Source: Streptomyces shenzhenensis (GTDB taxonomy: Bacteria; Actinomycetota; Actinomycetes; Streptomycetales; Streptomycetaceae). From it: a stretch of 64,000 nt of DNA. The stretch is from positions 62,001 through 126,000 of the forward strand of contig NZ_JAJONF010000014.1 in NCBI RefSeq assembly GCF_021462265.1, in the 5' to 3' direction. How positions within the stretch are numbered: position 1 is the stretch's first letter; every line of letters starts with the position of its first letter. A model generated the notes under the pieces. It worked only from the letters and a program-made list of their open reading frames with translations. It ran no database searches and was not told the DNA's origin. Of this stretch, positions 60,616 through 64,000 are shown one piece after another. The position numbers and the translations under genes are program-made.

Positions 60616-61823
60616 CAGTCACCGGTTCGTTTCTTGCGCGGCACGGCCGGCTTGCCGGACCCGGCGCCGCGTGCCTGGTGCCGCGCGTCCTCAGGAGAGC
60701 CGTCCGCCACGCGGCCCGCGGCCTCCGCGCGCCCGGTGATCGCCGGGGGCGCCGACTCGCCGTGGCCGCTGTCCCCCTCGTCCGCCCTGCCCGCGTCCTT
60801 CGCCGTCGTGGTCCCTGTTTCCCTCCCCCCGCGTTCCCTCAGCTCATGCAGTCGAACGGCATAGGCGAGGTCGTCGTGCCAGAGGCGGCCCGCCGCCGTG
60901 CGCAGCAGCGGGCGCAGGGCCGGCGCCAGAGCGCGGGCCAGGGCGAATCCGGGCCGCTTCGACGTGGCGACGACGGCTTCCACCACGGCGGTGCGCGGCC
61001 GGCCCAGTTCGTCCGGGCCCAGTGGGGTGGCGTGCGTCTCCACCACGGACCCCGCTCCCGCGCCGTCGGTGATCCGCATGAGCACCGTGCGCGGCTCGGG
61101 CGCGGTGAACTCCGCCCGCACCGGCACGACGACGCGCCGGGCGAGGCGGAAGGAGACGTCGACGACGAAGACGTCGTCGTCCTCGCCGTCGCCGGGTGCC
61201 CTGACGACGCTGAGGTCCACGAACGAATACGGATGGAACCACGCCCCGTGCCACGGGTCGAGGCGGTTCGCCACCACGTCCCTCGGCTCACAGGTCCCCA
61301 CCCCCGTCCAGACCGCGTGCACGGATGCCGCGAGTGCGGGTCTGACCGGCACCACCGGCGCTCGCGTGGGCTCTTCACCGCCCACCGCGTCCAGCCTCAC
61401 CCACACCAGCACCCCGTCGTCGTGGACGGGCAGCGGCTCCCAGCCGGCGTACCCGGATCCGTCGAGGGACAGGCCGTGCCAGCGGCACACCAGGGTGCCG
61501 CAGCGCACCGGGCTGTCCGCCAGCGGCGCGCCCAGGTGGGGGCACTGCCCCGGGCCGCCGACCAGGCGTCCGCGCGCGTCGCGCCAGACGACGACCTCAG
61601 TGCCCGCGACGGCGCCCGACAGCGGGCGGGCCGGCGTGACGTCCGCGGTGGCGCCCAGCACGAACCAGTTGCCCGACGGGCGGACCAGGGCACGCTGCAG
61701 CGCGCCCGCGATCACGGCGGGCCGTGCCTGCCGCCAGGTGGGCTCCTGGTGTTCCCAGCGCACGGGGCGGCGGCGCAGCCGCAACGGGTGGCAGGACCTG
61801 CGCGGGCTCGGGTCGGGGCTCAT
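60615..61823 (-). CDS. DUF5914 Rieske non-haem iron oxygenase of the carotenoid operon
   Basis: 402 residues. Rieske [2Fe-2S] motif Cys94-x-His96 (CPHLGAPL) and Cys113-x2-His116 (CRWHGLSL). Further on, Asp189-x2-His192-x4-His197 (LDPWHGAWFHPY) forms a 2-His-1-carboxylate mononuclear iron site. So this is a complete Rieske oxygenase, not only a ferredoxin. DUF5914 proteins accompany crtB/crtI in streptomycetes, suggesting hydroxylation, ketolation or another oxidation of a carotenoid. The C-terminal 60 residues are low-complexity and basic. ATG 61823 overlaps the crtB stop by four bases. Confidence 0.88.
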   Translation of the reverse strand: MSPDPSPRRSCHPLRLRRRPVRWEHQEPTWRQARPAVIAGALQRALVRPSGNWFVLGATADVTPARPLSGAVAGTEVVVWRDARGRLVGGPGQCPHLGAPLADSPVRCGTLVCRWHGLSLDGSGYAGWEPLPVHDDGVLVWVRLDAVGGEEPTRAPVVPVRPALAASVHAVWTGVGTCEPRDVVANRLDPWHGAWFHPYSFVDLSVVRAPGDGEDDDVFVVDVSFRLARRVVVPVRAEFTAPEPRTVLMRITDGAGAGSVVETHATPLGPDELGRPRTAVVEAVVATSKRPGFALARALAPALRPLLRTAAGRLWHDDLAYAVRLHELRERGGRETGTTTAKDAGRADEGDSGHGESAPPAITGRAEAAGRVADGSPEDARHQARGAGSGKPAVPRKKRTGD

Positions 61824-62821
61824 CCGGGCTCCTCGGCGGGGATCGGGCGGGAACCGGTGAGGGCGGGGGCGGACCCGGCGTGGCGGCGCGCGGCGAGCCG
61901 GGCGGCCGCGAGCCGGGTGAGTCCGTCCGCGGCCACGGCCGCCCGCCGGCGCCGGGACACCACCGCACGCCGGTGCAGAACCGCGTACCCGCCGTCCGCG
62001 ATGGCGTCGAGGATGCTCCCGTAGAGCACAAAGGCGGCCCGGATGCAGGGGCGCGCCACCGGGTCGAGCATGGCGAGGCCCGGTGCGGCCTGCCGGTAGA
62101 CGGCCCGGGTCAGGTCCTCCCCGGCCCGCAGCGCGGCCGTGATGCGCCGGTCCGGGCACCCGGTGCTCCTGCTCCAGCGCAGCAGGTCCCGGTCGACGCC
62201 GTGCGCGGCGAGCAGGTCCGTAGGGAGGTAGACCCGCCCGCGGTCCAGGTCTTCACCCACGTCACGCAGGAAGTTGGTCAGCTGGAAGGCCACCCCCAGC
62301 GCGGCCGCGTGCGGCGCCGCCTCGGCCCGGGGCACGACGGTGCCGAGCACCGGCAGCATCTGCAACCCGATGACCGCGGCGGAACCGTGCATGTACAGGC
62401 GCAGTTCGTCATAGCTGGCGTACCCGCCGACGGTGAGGTCGCTGCGCATCGATGCCATGAAATCGGTGAAGTGGGCCGGCTCGATGGCGTAACGGGCGGC
62501 GGTGTCGGCGACGGCGAGGACCACCGGTTCACCGTCCGGCGGAGAGCCGCCGAGCGCCTGCCGCAGCCGTGCCTCCAGCCGGTCCAGGGCTCGGGCGCGC
62601 TGCGCGGGCGTGGCCGGCCCGCCGAGGTCGTCGACGATGTCGTCGGCCCACCGGGCGAAGCCGTACAGCGCGTGCACGGCCGGTCTGCGCGCCGCGGGCA
62701 GCAGCCGGGTGGCCAGGAAGTAGGTGCGGCCGTGGCGGGCGTTGAGCCGACGGCACCGCTCGTAGGCGTCGCGCAGGGCCGGGGCGGTGATGCCGGCCGC
62801 GTCGAGTTCACGGCGGCTCAT
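61820..62821 (-). CDS. crtB: Phytoene synthase
   Basis: 333 residues of the head-to-head prenyl synthase fold. It condenses two geranylgeranyl diphosphates to phytoene. Both aspartate-rich substrate motifs are present: DDIVDD at 60-65 (ALYGFARWADDIVDD) and DVGEDLDRGRVYLP at 187-200 (FQLTNFLRDVGED). YELRLYMHGSAAVIGLQM-like SYDELRLYMHGSAAVIGLQ lies between. The basic C-terminal tail is dispensable in relatives. ATG 62821 overlaps the crtI stop by four bases and its own stop overlaps the DUF5914 start. Cytosolic or membrane-associated. Confidence 0.94.
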   Translation of the reverse strand: MSRRELDAAGITAPALRDAYERCRRLNARHGRTYFLATRLLPAARRPAVHALYGFARWADDIVDDLGGPATPAQRARALDRLEARLRQALGGSPPDGEPVVLAVADTAARYAIEPAHFTDFMASMRSDLTVGGYASYDELRLYMHGSAAVIGLQMLPVLGTVVPRAEAAPHAAALGVAFQLTNFLRDVGEDLDRGRVYLPTDLLAAHGVDRDLLRWSRSTGCPDRRITAALRAGEDLTRAVYRQAAPGLAMLDPVARPCIRAAFVLYGSILDAIADGGYAVLHRRAVVSRRRRAAVAADGLTRLAAARLAARRHAGSAPALTGSRPIPAEEPG

Positions 62822-64000
62822 CGGCTCCCGCCCCGCACGGCACGGGCAGGCGCCGAACGGCGGTGCGGGGACGGTGATCCGGTGATCCGTGCCGCGGCCA
62901 GCCTGCCGGAGATCAGCACGGTCGGTACGCCCACACCAGGGGTGGTGCCGCAGCCGGCCAGTACGACGTTCTCGACGCCGCGCACCAGGTTGCGGGGGCG
63001 GAACGGACCGGTCTGGGCGAAGGTGTGAGCGGCCGAGAACGGTGTCCCCGCGGCATGACCCTGCTCGGCCCAGTCGGCGGGGGTCACCAGGCACTCCTCC
63101 TCGATCGCGGAGGCGATTCCGGTCATTCCCCGGCGCTCCAGGGTGGCCAGGAGGCTGTCGCGGTACCGGGGAGCCAGCTCGGCCCAGTGCGCGCCGGGCA
63201 TCCCGACCTCCGTGTTGGGGCAGGGGGCGAGAACGTAGTGCAGGTGCCGTCCCTCGGGGGCCAGAGCCGGGTCGCCGGCGGTGGGCCGGGTGATCAGCAG
63301 GGACGGGTCGGTCATCAGGCGGCCGGTCCTGGTCAGTTCGTCGAAGGTGCGCTGCCACGCGGCGCCGAAGGACAGCGTGTGGTGGGCGAGGTGCGGCCAG
63401 GTGCGGGTGGTGCCGGCGTGCAGGACGACGGCCGAGGGGGCGTAACGCAGCGGAAGGGGGCGACGCGGACGGCGGCCCAGCAGCCGATGGGCGACCGGCA
63501 GGTCGGGGGTGAGGACGACGGCGTCGCACGGGATGCGCTCATGCGCCGTGCGGACCGCGGTCACCCGGTCCCCTCGTCGTTCCAGGTGCGTGACGGCGTG
63601 GCCGAAGCGCAGCTCGGCGCCGGCGTCGGCAGCGGCGGCGCCCATGGCACGGGGCAGCGCGTGCATCCCGCCGCGCGGGAAGTACACGCCTGCCACGGTG
63701 TCCATGTAGGCGATGACGGCGTAGGCGGCCAGGGCGCGGGCCGGTGCCACACCGGCGTACAGGGCCTGGAAGGAGAACACCCGCCGCAGCCGCTCGTCGC
63801 TCAGGAACCGCGCGATGCGCGCGTCCAGCCGGCCGAAGCCGCCCAGGGCGGCGAGCCGCGCGAGGTCCGGCGTCAGCAGACTCAGCGGGGAGTCGAAGTT
63901 GACGTCGATGAACCGGCGCATCTGCACCGTGTACAGCTCTTCGAGCCAGGTGCGCAGCCGCCGGTAGCCTGCCGCTTCCCGGGCTCCGCCGAACCGCTCG
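62818..64000 (-). CDS. crtI: Phytoene desaturase (5' end outside window)
   Basis: The frame is open to the right edge, so the FAD-binding N-terminus is missing; about 393 codons are visible. Recognisable parts: FLSDERLRRVFSFQALYAGVAPARALAAYAVIAYMDTVAGVYFPRGGMHALPRAMGAAAADAGAELRFGHAV in outline, HYVLAPCPNTEVG, PADWAEQGHAAGTPFSAAHTFAQTGPFRPRN and the C-terminal FAD motif NVVLAGCGTTPGVGVPTVLISGRLAAARI. It introduces double bonds into phytoene towards lycopene. Translationally coupled to crtB. A geranylgeranyl diphosphate synthase gene would be expected beyond the window. Confidence 0.93.
   Translation of the reverse strand, partial: ERFGGAREAAGYRRLRTWLEELYTVQMRRFIDVNFDSPLSLLTPDLARLAALGGFGRLDARIARFLSDERLRRVFSFQALYAGVAPARALAAYAVIAYMDTVAGVYFPRGGMHALPRAMGAAAADAGAELRFGHAVTHLERRGDRVTAVRTAHERIPCDAVVLTPDLPVAHRLLGRRPRRPLPLRYAPSAVVLHAGTTRTWPHLAHHTLSFGAAWQRTFDELTRTGRLMTDPSLLITRPTAGDPALAPEGRHLHYVLAPCPNTEVGMPGAHWAELAPRYRDSLLATLERRGMTGIASAIEEECLVTPADWAEQGHAAGTPFSAAHTFAQTGPFRPRNLVRGVENVVLAGCGTTPGVGVPTVLISGRLAAARITGSPSPHRRSAPARAVRGGSR

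Overview
This 64-kb window is actinobacterial, very probably a Streptomyces chromosome. It has very high G+C with strong third-position G/C bias and frequent GTG/TTG starts. Several transcripts look leaderless. It also holds families typical of streptomycetes (DUF6215, DUF6069, DUF6082, DUF5914, MSMEG_6728) and a mycothiol-type DinB-like protein. Gene density is moderate, with many lone regulator/target pairs, degraded transposases and relic genes. That pattern resembles an accessory chromosome arm more than a core region.

Layout. 1-9.7 kb: an edge-truncated DUF6215 protein, a secreted protein, a membrane protein, glutamine-dependent NAD synthetase (nadE), a secreted phospholipase D-like protein, a UvrA2-like ABC ATPase, a DUF6069 membrane protein and a universal stress protein. 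10-19 kb: an ECF sigma factor facing a RibD/DHFR-like protein, a DMT transporter, a quinone oxidoreductase, a DinB-like protein, a pentapeptide-repeat protein and a MarR/SDR pair. Relics of ISAs1, IS5-type and Tn3 transposases and of a DUF6082 gene lie among them. 19-22 kb: an MFS-SDR operon facing an ArsR-type regulator.

22.6-26.7 kb is the most unusual part. Tyrosine recombinase A, a small XRE-type protein and a zinc-ribbon recombinase B are joined by two ATGA overlaps. They are followed by an aminoglycoside-adenylyltransferase-like gene that sits between two 76-bp direct repeats. The order resembles Tn554-type transposons (tnpA/tnpB/tnpC plus an ANT gene), but the accessory protein and repeat structure differ.

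27-42 kb: small secreted and hypothetical genes, two alpha/beta hydrolases, an MFS exporter, a TetR/epimerase pair with a large palindromic operator, an IclR-controlled cassette (ornithine cyclodeaminase-like, amidohydrolase, M19 dipeptidase-like), peptidase E, and an MFS/TetR pair. 42-52 kb: two large Tat-exported GH106-like glycosidases, each behind a LacI-type operator, flank a CASTOR/POLLUX-like channel protein. A strongly structured non-coding stretch with three consecutive perfect hairpins follows the channel gene. 52-58.5 kb: an ABC exporter, DUF2630, an ACMSD-like amidohydrolase, a TetR regulator, and a coupled sugar isomerase/oxidoreductase pair. 58.5-64 kb: a MpaB-type oxygenase, then a coupled minus-strand carotenoid operon (crtI, crtB, a DUF5914 Rieske oxygenase and an MSMEG_6728 protein) that runs off the right edge.

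All family assignments come from reading the translated sequence and remembered family signatures. No database search was run.
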